From Puffinus mauretanicus (Eukaryota; Chordata; Aves; Procellariiformes; Procellariidae), in contig JAJKFH010000374.1 in assembly GCA_023333565.1 (NCBI GenBank), positions 744,001 to 808,000 of the forward strand: a DNA stretch of 64,000 bases, given 5' to 3'. Position numbers and translations under genes: made by a program. Shown here one piece after another: positions 46,441-60,139 of this stretch. The notes beneath the pieces were generated by a model. The model was not told the DNA's origin. It did not search any database and worked only from the letters and a program-made list of their open reading frames with translations. How positions within the stretch are numbered: position 1 is the stretch's first letter; every line of letters begins with the position of its first letter.

Positions 46441-47639
46441 TCCACCGGCTGCTGATTCATTGCTGCCATCAGGCTGCCGGCTGGGAAAGGCACCGGGCAC
46501 CATTAACCGGTCCTGCCACGGCCAGCCGGGGGCACGTGGCCCCCAAGTTTTGATTTCTGGTGCTGGAGGGGACCTTCCTGGAGCTGCAGGAGGAAATGGG
46601 GAGGGGGTACGTCTGTGAGCAGTTTGCACCACCCGTGTCCTACCATGTCGCTTTTGGCTGAGTAATGGGCACATCAGCTGATGGGAAGTTTTGAGGTGAT
46701 TCGATGAGCGATGCCGAACCGAGTGGCTCAGGGAAGCCATCCAACCATGCATGGGATGGTAGGGAGTGTTCCTCAGCCTCTGCCACCGTCACCTCCGCGT
46801 CAGCCTGGGAGACCACGTTACACATTGAGATGAAAGAGGAACTCACTGCCCTCGCACTGGAGCCACTCTCAGTGCCAAGCAGCCCACGGGAAGCCAAGAG
46901 CAACGACGCCTGAGCGGTGCAGCCCCAGCTGCAGCGATGGCAGCTGCCAGACCTGAGACACAACGGCACCGGGAATCCACAGCGAGAGGCACAAGCAGAC
47001 GACTCTGACTCGACTTTCTCCTGGAACTTGGCCATGCTTCATTGGTCACGAGGGATGTGCTCGAGGGACCAGGAGTTACACCATGGTCAAAATGATACAG
47101 TGCGGGTAAAAGCTCTGGAAGGGAAGCTCTGGGCACCAAGAGCTGCAGAACGCTGGCGCGTAGTTGGGCACATCCAGTCCTCGACTTGTGTTTTCCTTCT
47201 CCTTTGCCTCCTTGTTTAATGCAGCTCTCGATGCAAAGGCTCTGTCATTACCCACTGCCTTGCACGGCGCCGCGTTTGCAAAGCCACCAGCTGCCCCTCC
47301 CCTGCAGGCTGGTGACCGAGGTGGAGGAGCCAGAGGAGGGACCGTGCAGCCCCGCAGCGCTGCTTTCAGCCCCTTTAGAGCCTGCTGGGTCTGACGCTGG
47401 CTAAAAACCAGCACCGAACCACAAAAGTAAGGAAAAAAAGTCAGCTGCCAGGGAAAATCTGAGCCTCCTAACCTTCTACCTCTCAACTCTTCAAGTGGAG
47501 CATGCGGGACACGTGCACACACACATACACGCTAACACCCTCATCTTTTCCAGTGACTAAGCCCCTGTCTAATTCGTTCTGTTCCTGTCCCCTCAGGTGC
47601 TGAGGCCAGGTCAGGAAGCAGGCAGCCTAGAGTAAATAG
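46441..47639. other. non-coding DNA
   Basis: GC-rich, with several overlapping open frames on both strands and no domain in any of them. A short CA run lies near 47515-47530. Confidence 0.4.
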
Positions 47640-48010
47640 ATTAGCTCTTTTTTAAATAAAACCTCTATTATTATCCTTAGGAAAAAAAATAACAACCCTC
47701 ATTTTCAGGAATTGTTACATTTAATTAGGCTGCAGGTTCCACAGGGCTCTACAAACGGAGCCAAGAAAGCATGAATGTCAAAATATTCCTCATGCAAGAT
47801 GAAAAGCCCTGAGCCGGGCAATCCGGTGAAAGGGAGCCCTGTCAGCCCGCCTGTCAACTCTGCCGCAGATTTTTCAAACCTAATTAAAATGATCTTTAAT
47901 TTTTTTTTTCTTCTGTTTTTAAAGAAACACATTTTTCATCTCTTTTTTTAATTTTTTTTTTTTCCCTCCTTTAGTTTTTAATCAGCCTGATTTCCTGCAT
48001 TGAGCCAGCC
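47640..48010. promoter_or_regulatory. candidate conserved enhancer block
   Basis: Motif-dense text: TACATTTAATTAGGC near 47716, two CTGTCA (TALE/MEIS-type) sites near 47840 and 47851, CCTAATTAAAATG near 47879, then T-runs at 47900-47965. No coding frame. Enhancer role inferred from composition. Confidence 0.5.
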
Positions 48011-50639
48011 AGGAGGAAAGTGAAAGGGAGACCCGCACAGGCATCCAGGGGTGGAAAACGGGAGGACCGGTGGCTATGCAGGCAGCAAAGCCTTCGCCGC
48101 AGCTCACCACGCACCCGCTGTTTACTCACATGTGAGATCAGCCCTAACAGGAAGAACAAGGTACCAAATTCTGTCCCTGCCTGTTTCCTGCCACCTTCGG
48201 GGGGAACGGGACCTTTCAGGCTCTTTGTAAATAAACAGGAGCGCATCAAAGGGACACCTGACCGCTGCACCCATTTTCGGCAAAACTAGAACAACTCACA
48301 GGCACTTGAATTTTTGGCTGACAGCTCAGACCAAAAGGGCCTTTACTGCCCTGGGATTAGCAGCTCTGATGCTTTGGAGCCGATAGAGGAAGCCAGCTTG
48401 CAAATCCTGAAATGGGGGCTTTATAGGAGAGCTTAAGCCACCCATTAATTTTTCTCACATCTATGCCTTGCCGTCACGGGGTGCAGCCAATCCCTCTCTC
48501 TCACTGGGTTCATTGTTTGTATGCGTAAAGTTATTTGGATGGGCTGATCTCAGCAAAGTGGTCCGTGGAGTCCTGCAGCAAAACGGGAGGTTGCTGAGAT
48601 GGAGGCGGCAGCACAGGGCAGAGCAAGTCATTAGAACTAATAACCAACATGATAAAAACGGGCATAAATGGGGATAAAGAGATTTAAAACAAGAAACTAA
48701 TGCTTAAGAGGAGGCTGGGTCAACAGCTATATAAACACACATTTCCCCTACCACCTCCCCTGCTCTAGTGTCTCCAAGAAACGTATTTGCTTACTTAAAC
48801 AACCTTTTTTTTTTTTCCCAGCCTAGTTTCCTAGAGAAACAACTCTTTTGTGATCGTGCTGTGGGTGTGTCTGTCTCTCTCCCTAATAAAACTTCTGAAC
48901 TCACTGGCCAATTTCAACCAAGTTTGCCAGAAGGGCAGAGTCCTCAAAGAAACTAACTGCTTACAAGTCTTCCCGGGGCTGGGTAGACAAGAGAAAGCTG
49001 AGCCCACGCTGAGAGAAAGGCTGCAGCATGCACTCACTTGATATTAAACACCAGAACATCCAACCTTGAGCTGCCTCATATGTTTCTCCGCGGGAAGCCA
49101 CGCTTCACTGAATCACCCTAAGTGCGCTGTAGAAACAGCAGCATCCGAGCTGCTCTGCGCTGAGAATTTAAAATCATGGTGACTGATAGCCCCCCTTTCT
49201 GAGAAATGCCAATAGAGTAGTGTCAGCAAGGGAAGTAGTCCCAGCCAGGTAAAATGAGGTGTCTGCTGCCACAGGGTAGCACCAGCACCAGAACCAGCTC
49301 TCCAGCCACCCAAGCTGGTCCTCAGCCCTTCCTGCACCAAAGCCACCTCTTGGGCACTAAGGGGATGCAAGGCCAGGAGCAGCGACGGGGTCACCTTCTG
49401 CCTCGTGCAACATCCCAGCTGTGGGGTCTTTCCTGCTGCTCGGGCGAGGAGGAGCAGAGGCAGGAGCAGCCCGGCTACCGTGGGAGTCAGCGACTTGTAA
49501 ACCGAGAGCGTTTGACCCGGGATCAGCCAGAGGGAAGGACGCTCCCACAAGGTCAGTCTCCTACAGCATCAATTTTCAGCCTCGACTTGCACTTTAAAAG
49601 CAAGTTGGGAAAGGCCGGCTGCGGATGCCTCTTTCTCATGCAAGGGCATGGGGATGCTCCTGGTGGGGCTGGGAGCATGGAGGTGAGCTGGGAGCTGCCG
49701 TGCTCCTACAGAGCTCAGGTGCTGGTGGGGAGGAGGGCTTGGAAAGCACAACGGGCTAAATTAATAGCCCCACCAGGGCTGCTCAGTGCCAGCATGAGCA
49801 AAAATTCTGATTAAGAGAGTCTCTCTTTCTCCAGGTTGGGTTTAGGATGGTTTAGTGCAGCCGGATTTAGGATGCACTAAATGAAGGAAAAAAGCCAAGG
49901 GAGTTACCAAACGTTTGGGTGCAGCCACGAGCTCCTGTTCTCCAAGCCGGTGAAGGAGGCAGCAGAGGGGGAAGAAAAAAGGACATTTCAGGTGGGGGGC
50001 GGATCTCGGTTTCAACAATCTTACCCCCGCTCCCACATCATGTAAATTTAGGAAGCTCCTCAAAATAACACAACAATCCATTTCACTGTGATGTCCTGGC
50101 ACTTCCCCTTCCCTTCATCAACCCCTTACTATCTCATTGGAAACACCCTCTCATCTGCTGAAAAAAATAAAGCATCTCCTGGAGCAACAAAACCCCTCAG
50201 CTGGAGCCAAAGGAAACCTGGCTGGTTTTACCCTGCGATTGCTCGGGGAAAATTCACCCGTGTGACCTTCGTGTCCCACGAAAGAGATGAAATCGAGACT
50301 TGCACAAGGCGCTGCAGGGGACGGACGGACGGGTGGGTTTGCCCTCCCGGTGACCAAGCCGGGATCTTGCGTGCCTGGGAATCATGTCCGTAGGTGAATA
50401 GATGGAGCTGGCATTTTTGGGACCCTGTGACTGGCTGTCCAGGTAGTAATTTAGCAAAGGGAGAGCAGATAATTTCCTGTTGGACTGGTCTGTTGGAAGG
50501 GCTTTTCCCCTCCGGGGAGCTGGTGGCTACGCAGCCAAGCCTGAAGACGCGCAGCAGCAAAGCGTGCTCCCTCCTTTTATAGCGGGGCTGGTTTCCCCGC
50601 GCTGCCGTCATCCTGGGGCGAGCAGTGCCGTAAGACATT
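48011..50639. other. non-coding DNA
   Basis: No gene recognised. A small AT-rich, possibly conserved stretch lies at 48600-48700. GC- and CpG-richer text spans 50280-50640. Open frames have no domain. Confidence 0.4.
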
Positions 50640-50770
50640 TGAGGCTCTCCCCCGCAGAGGGTAAAAAGTCAAAAGGGTATTAAGCTGTCAGATTGGGGCA
50701 ATTTATGTGTATAAACAGAGCTCTGTTTTGCTGATTTACACCCTGATAGCACATGGCCCACAGGTAACGA
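50640..50770. promoter_or_regulatory. candidate element with 16-bp perfect palindrome
   Basis: The perfect palindrome AAACAGAGCTCTGTTT (50713-50728) sits within AT-rich non-repetitive text. Its left edge forms TAAACA, a forkhead-type core, mirrored on the right. A protein dimer could read it on both strands. Function unknown. Confidence 0.45.
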
Positions 50771-53700
50771 ACGCAGCACATCCCCACATCTGCCAGTGGA
50801 AGCCGTTTGGATTGACTGACCCATAAAACTGCACGGCCTGAAGTTATCCGGCTTCACATCTACATGTACACACGCAAACAGCCACAGCCAGCAAGTGCTC
50901 GTGGAGTAACACGATATAAGCAATAAACGCTTTCCCCCAGCAAAAGTTAGGAGGGAGATTAGATAAGGTGGCTAAAACAAACTTTAACCACCACGGTGGG
51001 AGCTTGGCTGGCCTGTCCTTTTACTCGGCTGAATAAGCTGTGGCGTAGGGAGCCCGCAGCACTGCTCACCCCACAGTGCTGGTTTCCCATGGGGTGCAGA
51101 TGGCCCAAATTAGCCCAGAACATCATCCCCCCTCTGTGAAAACAATCTCATCCCCATCGTTACAAGACAGCTGTGCCTCCCTCCCAAGCTCAGGGTCCAG
51201 TTAAGACTTGCCTCCCCCGGGGAAGGGCCCCAAACCCTTTTTTCCCCTTTGGAAACACTCCTGTTGGGAGCCGGGGAGGCTGCTGGCCTCCGTGGGCGTA
51301 GGGGAGAGGGAAGCAGCTCTGGCGCCGTTGCCCCCCTCCCAGGCGGTGCAATACGGCTCCCTCGACTACATTGCATAACTAAAGCCAGCTCCCTCCCACC
51401 TTCCCAGTGAAAATCACGTTTGCAACTGCCCCAGAAACCTCCATCCTTCCCTCTCCGATGACACCAAGAAAGCAGGTTACCCCCCGACCGCTGGCACCCA
51501 CGGGTGGGACTGACGGAGGCACAGACTGGTGCCTGCCCCCAACACGCGCCACAGGGCAGCGTTTGCTTCTCATCGTCGCAATTCATGCCTTCACATCGTC
51601 GTGCCGCTGCGGGGATGTGAGCAGCCGCTACATTCCCATTCTGCCCAGCAGACTTCAGTGTCAATTGCATGCTTTGGGCAAAAATAACAATTGGAAAAAA
51701 TAATTGCATTTATCATGTTGGCGACTCGGCTGGCTACATAAGAATGTTACATAGCAAAACCGCAGAGTTCAGCCTGTTTCCACACAGGCAGCAGAACAAT
51801 GACTGGCAGGAGTCCCCTGACATCAGACACTCGTCTTTAACTCAAGCAATTCTTCCATCAACATCTCCAATCCACCAACCTGGGATGCCACAGCAGCCCA
51901 GCCCGCAGGTGATCCTGAAGCTGATGGAGATACCACCGGCCAGAGGACAGCTTCCAACAACAGCTAAGCAGGCAGGAATACCATGATGGACTTATTCAAC
52001 AATTCTGTCAACATAGGCTCAGGAAGATATAGGATTAAACCTCGCAAATGACGCCATGATTCACAGGAAATTAAAATTCCCATGCTCCAGGCAGCAGTGA
52101 TGGGTGACAGATTATGGAAGAGGCAAATGATGGCTCTTCCAGTGTCACCGCAGACCACACAGATAGGTGAATTGCAGCCATGCCTCTTACAGTGACTTTC
52201 CACCCTGCGCAGCACTGCATGTTATTTCAGCTTAGACTTACCTTCTTTGCTTAGCCTGCTAACTCTGCTCCTGTGTAACCTGGCCACTATGCTAGCACAC
52301 TGCTTTCTTGCATAATTTGGCTCATTAGAAATTGCTACTTAACCTGATATGTAGAGGGATTTAAGATAATGCAGTGCCCATCTCAAAGAGTCCAAGTGAG
52401 AAAAGCAACTGAGAGCCCAATGTTATGAAAGGGTCCATCTCTTCTAATGATGGCTGCCACAAAAATCCTGCCCACCGTCTTGGATTGCAGTTACTGGGTA
52501 GCCACTCTGAAAGCTACATTGGTTCAGTGATCCAAGCAGAAACCAGTTCACCAACACAGAATCTGCCCAAGCACCAAGCAAATCCAGCTCTTCAAGTGGT
52601 TGTGTGGTCACTTCATCCAACACAAGAGACAAGATGGGGCGGGAGGGGGAAGAGCAACGCTGCCCCTTTTGGATGCAGTGCCCAGCTACACGGATTAGCC
52701 AAAACATGAATTTGTTCCCAAAAGCCTTGTAAGCAAATGTAGGTTAAAATAGGTCCCTCTTGGATACAGCGTCCAATGTCTTCTGACTCCATGGTGTGTA
52801 AATTATGTCAGTTGTAGACTCCCTTGGATCTCATTGTATTGGCATAAAAACATCCAAATGAATGTGCCTGAGGCGTTCCTCTACTCACCAGATAGAAACA
52901 GTTGGCAGTGACTGAACTGACACTTGTCAATGCATTCTCCTAGGCTGATCCTGCAAAATAAAATGCGTTAGCCTAAGCTACCTTCAAGCTGCAGTAAAGC
53001 CATCCCTGGCAATAGCCTGTTCTTCTCAACAAAACTTGAACTGCTTTAGAACCTGTCTAACAAACAACTTAAACACATAGGAACACCAGTGCAACCACGC
53101 TTAAATCACTCCTAAATGTTGATTCACGCTGTGAATACAGGTTGTGGTGGACATTCATGTCCTTCGGGTCTTGCTGTGCTAGCTGATGGTATGACCACAA
53201 GATGCTCATTGCCACCTCCCTGGAGAGGCTGCCACCTCACAACCCCATGGATGGATATAATCTTTTTAAGCTGAGATGGACAAGAACCACTTGGCCGGGA
53301 AGGCTATGGGTAAGATAACATTTCAGCTAGCACAGCTGCTTGCATGGTGAACATCTATCTAAAGCCTTGGAGTTGCAACGAACACCACCTACAGCAGTTT
53401 TAAATTAATTTTGAGATGTTCATCCAGGAAGTTGTACTACATTGGTTTAAAAATAACTTTTGCGTTTTTTCACCTTTGTGTATAGACCAGGATAAAAAGT
53501 GTCTAAGAACTCTAGGGGTAATTCTACCTCCCCCAAACCATTGGCACTTTTGATACCGACTTCAACATGAGCAGGACTTCAGCTCTTACTTACATGCAGA
53601 TGTCAGTCACCTATCTGGCTATGCCACTGTAGCAATGCTGGTTTAACCCTGCTGAGATACTGATACTCTGTAAGCAGGTATGCCTTGAGTTACTGAGCCT

Positions 53701-54289
53701 GGCCAAAGCTCCCAGACGACACAAGTTAATTCCTGATGAAGGAGACTCCTCGAAGCCTTAAGTTGAAGCCTTTCTCTCCATCCGAATGCCTCCACACTCA
53801 GCTTCCAGTTGCTGCACAGTGGTCAGCTAGACAAAAAAATTCTAGTATCTACTTCACTCCCCACATCTGCAAACTGGGACCAAGTCTATCCTCAAGTTTG
53901 CTGTGGTGGCTCAACACACGGGGTCACTCAGGGCTTTGCTACCCTTCCAAAACTTTGGCTCTTCCCTGAACCCTCTCCAACCCTTTTTACTCACCACAGC
54001 AGCACTGCCATCAGGAGCAAACTTATTAGAGAACCTCTTCTGCTCTTTCTCCTCCAAGTGTCCTCCTGCTCAGTTACAGCCCCGCACCAGGACCGTCCAT
54101 TCAGCTGACTCTTGCCTCCAGTGTCCTGCTTTCTGGAGTCCACCGTCCTATAAATGCAGCTTTTATTCTCTGTTCTTGCATTCACCTGCATCACCATATT
54201 TGTTGTTTGCTTGAGCCTGGCTCCCCAAGCGCTCCGTATTCCTTCCTACCAGCGACCTCTCCTCTTCATTATTTACTGCTTCCTGGCTT
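50771..54289. other. non-coding DNA
   Basis: No gene recognised. A small enhancer-like AT block lies at 51640-51765 (GTCAATTGCATG, then AATAATTGCATTTATC). The 199-codon minus-strand frame at 51110-51709 overlaps GC-rich text and lacks a domain. Confidence 0.4.
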
Positions 54290-54545
54290 GTTACACCATC
54301 ATCAGTGGTGATTTTACATTTTCTTCCATGTCATTGATAAAGATATTAAACGCAAGAATACTGGAGGGACTTTGCTACAAACACAGCTAGCAGATGATTT
54401 ACAGTTACATTTGGAGACCTGTCAGGGAGCCAGGTTTTAATCCATTTAATGTACACCCTCTTGATTTTATACTGCTCTAGATCCTTAATCAAAATGTCAT
54501 GTGGTACCCAGTCAAATGTCTCTCAGAAGTCTGGTACACTACTAT
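54290..54545 (-). mobile_element. ancient CR1-type LINE reverse-transcriptase remnant, antisense
   Basis: The minus strand, read with frameshifts, gives DFxETFDWVPHDIL, then WIKTWLPDRSP, then NIFINDMEE. This is the order of the CR1/L3-clade RT segment (LDFQKAFDKVSH, WIKNWLTGR, LFNIFINDL). Stops and indels show that it is dead. It is much older than the CR1 3' ends elsewhere in the window. Confidence 0.75.
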
Positions 54546-57500
54546 CACTTTATCAACTAAACCAAAGAGAGACATCACATTCCGTTTTCCATGAACTCAT
54601 GCTGATTGGCATTAATTACAATTTTCTTCCTTTAATTGCTCATGGACTCCCACGAACAAGGACTAACTTGTACCACCCAGCGCACCACTAACAGCATCCC
54701 TCTGACTCATCCTTGGCCACAGAGCACATGTATTTTGAGAACAGCAATCCTGTAAAACCCAAAGCTGGAGCCGGGCACAAGCAAAGTTGGCCACCGTCTG
54801 AAGTGGCACAATATGGGGACCTCGGAAACAATCATGGTCTTGCTGAGGGCTTTGCCTCTTCCAGAGGGCTGGAAGGGCAGGCGAGCTGCGCCTGTCTCAG
54901 GCACTAAAGAAAGGATGTGAAGAATGGCTCTGGCAGACAGGGGAATCAGCCATCACCAGTCTTCGAAACAGTGCCAAGATCCACACTGAAATCACCTCTC
55001 CAAGTGAAAACTTAGACGCGGTCAGGAGAGTCTTTTTCATGGGAGAATGGGTGATACAAAATGTTTGTATCATTGCAAAGAGGCCATAGCTGTTTATTCA
55101 GCATATAGATGAGACCAAAGTATGCTTCTAGCAATAACATAGTGGATATTATCTTGCTATCACAGCTATTTGGTTTTGTTCCTTGAAGGTTGGAAGTAAT
55201 TCATTAGCTCATGCCTGAGTCAGCGCCTTCGCCTTGGTTCTTTAAACTCTCCAAGTGAAGTTTAGAGAGCAGTCCCACAGCACCTACCCTGACACTGAAA
55301 CTTCTATAACTCTGGGTTGTTCCTGGGGTTTTTTGGGGGTTTTTTTTTGGTTTGTTCTTTTTTTTTTTTTTTTTTTTTTTAAATCTGCAAATCATTGTCT
55401 AAGTGTCCCAAGTGGAAGTAATTCTTCACTGAGGAACTACGGAGAATAAAAAGAAACAAGAATTTTGCTTCAAACATCCAAAACATGTTGGTTTTCATTT
55501 TGATGTAGTTGGTATTTTTCAAAAATTTGGAGCAGAACAAAAGGTTTTGTTTAACTCAATACTATTTTTTGAGGGAGGTACTGGTTTTTTTTTCTTTTAA
55601 TGATTTAAATAAAACTGAAGGAAATTTCTAGGAAAAAGATGTTTCATGTTTTGTGGGAGGAGGACAGAAAATATAAGTTAAGGTCCTTTCAATGCAATAG
55701 CTCAGACATATCAAGATGAAGTCACTAAACATTTCAGCATCGTTAAAACTGTATTTGTTTATTTGCTACAAATGTTTTAGCTGAAGGGTTTTTGCAATCG
55801 CCGGTCCTGGACAACTACTACTGGAATTCATCTGCAGCCTGTCTCATTTTGGGTGTGCAATCTTTAATCAAGAGTAGAGATGAAAACCTTGTTACTACCA
55901 CAAAAAATAATTCCCGTTAAGAAGACCTGCTTGGATGAAATAGAGGTATCCAATGTAACTACCTAGAAAGCCCTTTGGAAGTTTGAGTTCAGCGATCCCA
56001 TATATCCAAACATCAGAAGCAGAGGAGGGTGAGGGATGTAAGACTGCATCTCCCCAGACAGGACTATTCTCTGTGATTTTTTTTTTTCCTTTTTCCACTT
56101 CTCCAACACTGAAGAACATGACTGTGCTGGACAGTAGAGATGTTTCCCTGCTCAGTGCTGATTATACACGGGCTCTTCTCTGTCCCAGGTAACAAGAAAG
56201 CAGACAGTGGTTTTCAGCTGTAAGAGATTCTCTGGCCTTGCATTTTTCATCTTTCCCCTGCTTAAGGCGAAATCTTGGCAGAACATGCTGGAAAAACACA
56301 AAGGATATTGTAATCTTGGGGTTAATGGCTACACTGCCGAAAACTTCGTAAGCCTTTGACTTATCTCATTAGTGAACCAGAGAGCTGCTTTGGCATTAGA
56401 TGTCACCTATGCGTTTGTAACAATCCCCAACATCAATAAATCTCAGCAAACATCCCCTCACTGCAGCCCAAGTGCCTGCAAAGGTGCTAATCCCCCGCCA
56501 ACATTCACTTGACTAAATTATTTTTAAAAGATGACGCAGCTAATACTCCTTATTCCAGAGGATCCTGTATTGTTTTCCTTGCAAATTGCTCCTCCAAAAA
56601 GGATAAAAGCTACAGCTTCTCACTTTCCACTCCAAAATAACCGTTCTCGGCTGGAGCAGCAGCCTGCGAATTTCCCCAGGAAAAGGGAGATGCATCTGGT
56701 GAGTCACAGCCCGCTCCACAACCATGGCCGAGCCTGGTGCTACCGGTCGGTGTGACGGTCCGGGGGCCATGTCTGCGTCTAATCACGCATCGCTCTTTGT
56801 GCTGTGCCTTGGGTTTATAGCTGTATCCCTCCGTGTGGATTAGGACGTCCCCCTCGCCGGCGGTGCCGGGGGAGCAGGAGCGCGGCCACGCAGGAGTCAG
56901 CGGCATTGAAGGGCTCTGCGCTGGCAGAACAATGGGTTTGCTCCAGGCACAGCTACTGACTTTTAACAGCTCTTTGCCAGTAACCCCATACAGGATTGCA
57001 TCATGGAAAATCCTAGTGGAAAGCCAGGAACAAAGGAAAGATGTCAGGCTGCTTTTAAAAGGGACGTGTTCTCGGGGCAGAGGAAGCCCTTTGGTGGCCA
57101 GGGTGGGAAGGGTCAGCCAGAGGAACCTGGGCTCCCTTAAAGACTGGAGGCAAATCTGGAGACACACACCAGACGGGAGAGCAGAGAAAAGGGCAACGCT
57201 CAGGAGGCGGCGGCTTCGCCTCGCTCTGCGGCGCTCGTGCATTGTCTAGAGATGAAGTGTGTGTGTCTGTGTGGAAAAAATTCCTATGCAGACGCTGTGT
57301 CCCTTTATTGAATTGTCCGCATGGTCCCCAAAGTGTCCAGAGCGGCCATCAGGACAGAGGATGCGACAATGCCCATAAGCTGCTGAGCTCTCATCTCTGA
57401 TCCAACATCCCCAGAAAGGGAGCCAGGCAAGGAACGTGTCCCTGAGAGCCAGGGCTGGGGACACTGCCTGGACTCTGTCCAGGCTCGGCTAGCTGGAAAG

Positions 57501-59164
57501 CACCCAGGGCTGGTTTTATAATGGCGTGTGACCTTATACCCAAGGAAGAACACAGGCAGAGCTGTGACAGGAGGTTTTGGTCAAGAAAGGCTCTGCTCTT
57601 CAATGGAGAAGCACAGCAAAAGGTGCAAACAGAGTTACCGTTCCATTTCTGCAGGGATCAAAGCTGTAAGCAATATCGTATTGATGAGAAACCTTTTTAT
57701 GCCGGGTTAGAAAGGCAACACTACTGTGGCAAGTATGGAAGAGAAGAGCCGTGAATGCCAGCAAGAAGAAGGAAAACTCCCAAGGAGAGCCCAGCAAAGA
57801 AGCCCTACGCTGCCCAACCATGGGCTGGTTGTGGTACGCAGTAGAGATGATGTGTGACTTTGGCTCTGGTCTGGTATCTAACTTATAAAGAAAGACCTGC
57901 TTCTTGCCTGCTTTTCTAATTCTAAACTGGTCTGTCTTTAACCCTCCAGGGACGGCATGTGGAAGGATAGTGCAGAGCAGGTGTTTGAGAGACTCTGGTT
58001 CCTCCTGTGGTGTTCCACCCAAAACACTCTCTTTCTCATTGGCAAGTGAGGACAACCCCACCAGCCAGTGTGATGTAGTTAGATCTCATGGCAAGAGGAA
58101 GGGCACTGAGGTACCACGCGTAGAAAGGAAGCAGCGGAGGTTATAAGCAAACCTAGAAACCCAGCCCATTTGCATTCTCATTAGCTATACGGAAAACAGC
58201 TAGGAAGATTTTTTGGCAATGACGCTAGCCATTGACTTGCTCCCTTGGCTGAAAGACTGATGCCAAGGAGCAGCAAAGCAAAGCAAGAGAGCTGGCCTGG
58301 AACCAAGGGATTTTGCAGAGCTCTCATTTTGCATTCATTGCCCTTAGTCCAGGGGTCTTAAGTGTTGTCAGTTTTAGGGCATGAGTGAGAAACTGGATGG
58401 CAAAAGGAGCTCTTCCCTATTTGCATATGGGCCTCTCTGCCTTTCCCTTCCACTCCATCCTTGGCCAAACAGTCTGGATTTTGGACAGAAAATCCCTCCA
58501 AAACTCCCATGCCTGTGAGCCTATGGGGCCGGCTGGCTGGAGCAGGGAGCGGAGCGGTGGCTGGCCCTGCTCCAGCAGCACGGTCATACCCACAGCGCCC
58601 GGCCAGCTCTCACCGCTGCTGGCTGGTGACGCCTCCGCTGCAGCTCCTCGTTGCAGGAGAGCATCAGCAAGGCATGCTCTTCACTCGGCCAGCCGGCGCT
58701 GGACACTGCTCTGTGCTGCCTAGGTCTCGGTAATACTGGCAGTGTCGCTGGTTGATAACTAACTGAAAGCACACGCTGGCGTGAGAGCCCCGGCACCTAT
58801 TGGACATCTTAATCACCTCGTCCCAGTCATCTCCAAAGATGACAGCTCCAGCGCAAGGAGCACACCCCTCTCCTGCCCGTACCACCCACCGTGCTCGGGG
58901 ACACTACTGCCCCACTGCAAACACCGCGGAGCAAAAGCCGTCTGTCACAGAGTGCAAGAGGACTGGGAACGCTGCTGCTTTTACAATTCTATGGCATTAT
59001 GTGGGATTTTGCTTATTAAGGTTTGCTACTATGGGTTGCAAAAAAAAAAAAACCCCACAACTTTTTTTTTTCTTAACGCCCTGAGAAATCTTAACAAGAA
59101 ATTGGAAAAGACGACATTGAATTCGATGATAGCTGGGAGCAGAAACCCTTCTCCCAGCAGCTTC
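54546..59164. other. non-coding DNA
   Basis: No gene recognised. A T-run of 23 lies at 55358-55380. AT-rich, possibly conserved patches lie near 56300-56530 and 58140-58300. A GC-rich, CpG-containing patch lies near 57180-57240. Open frames have no domain. Confidence 0.4.
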
Positions 59165-59670
59165 ATTTAAGGCTTGGAAGTGGCTAGATATCTCAGAAAC
59201 TTCTCTTCCCTCTCCCCCAACTATCTATTCAAATAAGGGGCTCAAATTTGGTCTGCTTTCATTCACATGCTTTTTATGTTTGCTTTACCAATAATATTTT
59301 AACAAAGGCATTTACTGTCAGGAACATTTACAGAAATGGCAAATAACAGAGACCTCATAAACATGGCAATTCAGACCAGAATCCGGTTCTGAAAGTCACG
59401 TACTAGTATTTAAGAGAAGAAACAATGCCGTGTGAACGTTCACCCAAGCCAAAGTCACCAGCACAGTTGAGATTTCAACCATTCAGTAGCAACGGGTTCA
59501 TTATCAAGATATATTGCCTGAATTATTTCTAGATGTTATTCAGAGAATTATTTCAAATAATTAATATATGTAAGAAAATTACTGGCTCTGAACAGAAGAA
59601 TTGAACTTGTCACATTAGAGCTGAATAAATGCCCTGCAACTATTCACTGCCCTGCTTTTGGATACACTAA
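59165..59670. promoter_or_regulatory. candidate conserved enhancer block
   Basis: AT-rich, non-repetitive text with a perfect palindrome GTGAACGTTCAC (59432-59443), CAAATAATTAATATATG near 59553, and many TAAT cores. No open frame. Enhancer role inferred. Confidence 0.5.
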
Positions 59671-60139
59671 TTGCACCAGATCCAATCTTTAACCCCATTG
59701 GGGCTGAAGGAAACGTTCTCCCGTGGCTCCGCTTGCTGTGGCTTGGGACACAATCCCCAGGGACGCCATCCCTCTCTCTGTAGGGGGACTGTGGCCTTAT
59801 CTCACGGGCTCTCCATTGTATTTCAGGAAGGAGACTCGCAGTTTCACCTTTCACTTACCCCGGGGTAATTCCTGTGGTCTTCAGCGGAGCTGTGGTTACA
59901 CCTCTGTGCACAGGAGAAGAATTGCACCAGGTTTAATCTTGTCCCCGGTTCATTGTTTCAGCATCTCAGAGGAGGTGCAGGAAACACCACGAGCAGAGGG
60001 AGGTGCTGGCAGGAGCAGGCAGGACCCGGCGCTCCACGGCCGGCCAGCGGGGACAGCCGGGGAGCAGCTCTCCCAAAACCAGGGCAGGCTGGAGCCTGGG
60101 CTCGGCACTCCGAGGAACACAGGAGTCTCCGATGCTATT
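59671..60139. other. GC-rich non-coding DNA
   Basis: Nothing recognisable. CpG frequency rises at about 60020-60110, just before the CR1. Confidence 0.4.

Noticed and set aside
51110..51709. 199-codon minus-strand frame
   Set aside because: GC-rich region with open frames on the opposite strand; no domain.
55358..55380. T-run as the poly(A) tail of a processed pseudogene on the minus strand
   Set aside because: The adjoining minus-strand sequence has no coding similarity or target-site duplication that I can see.
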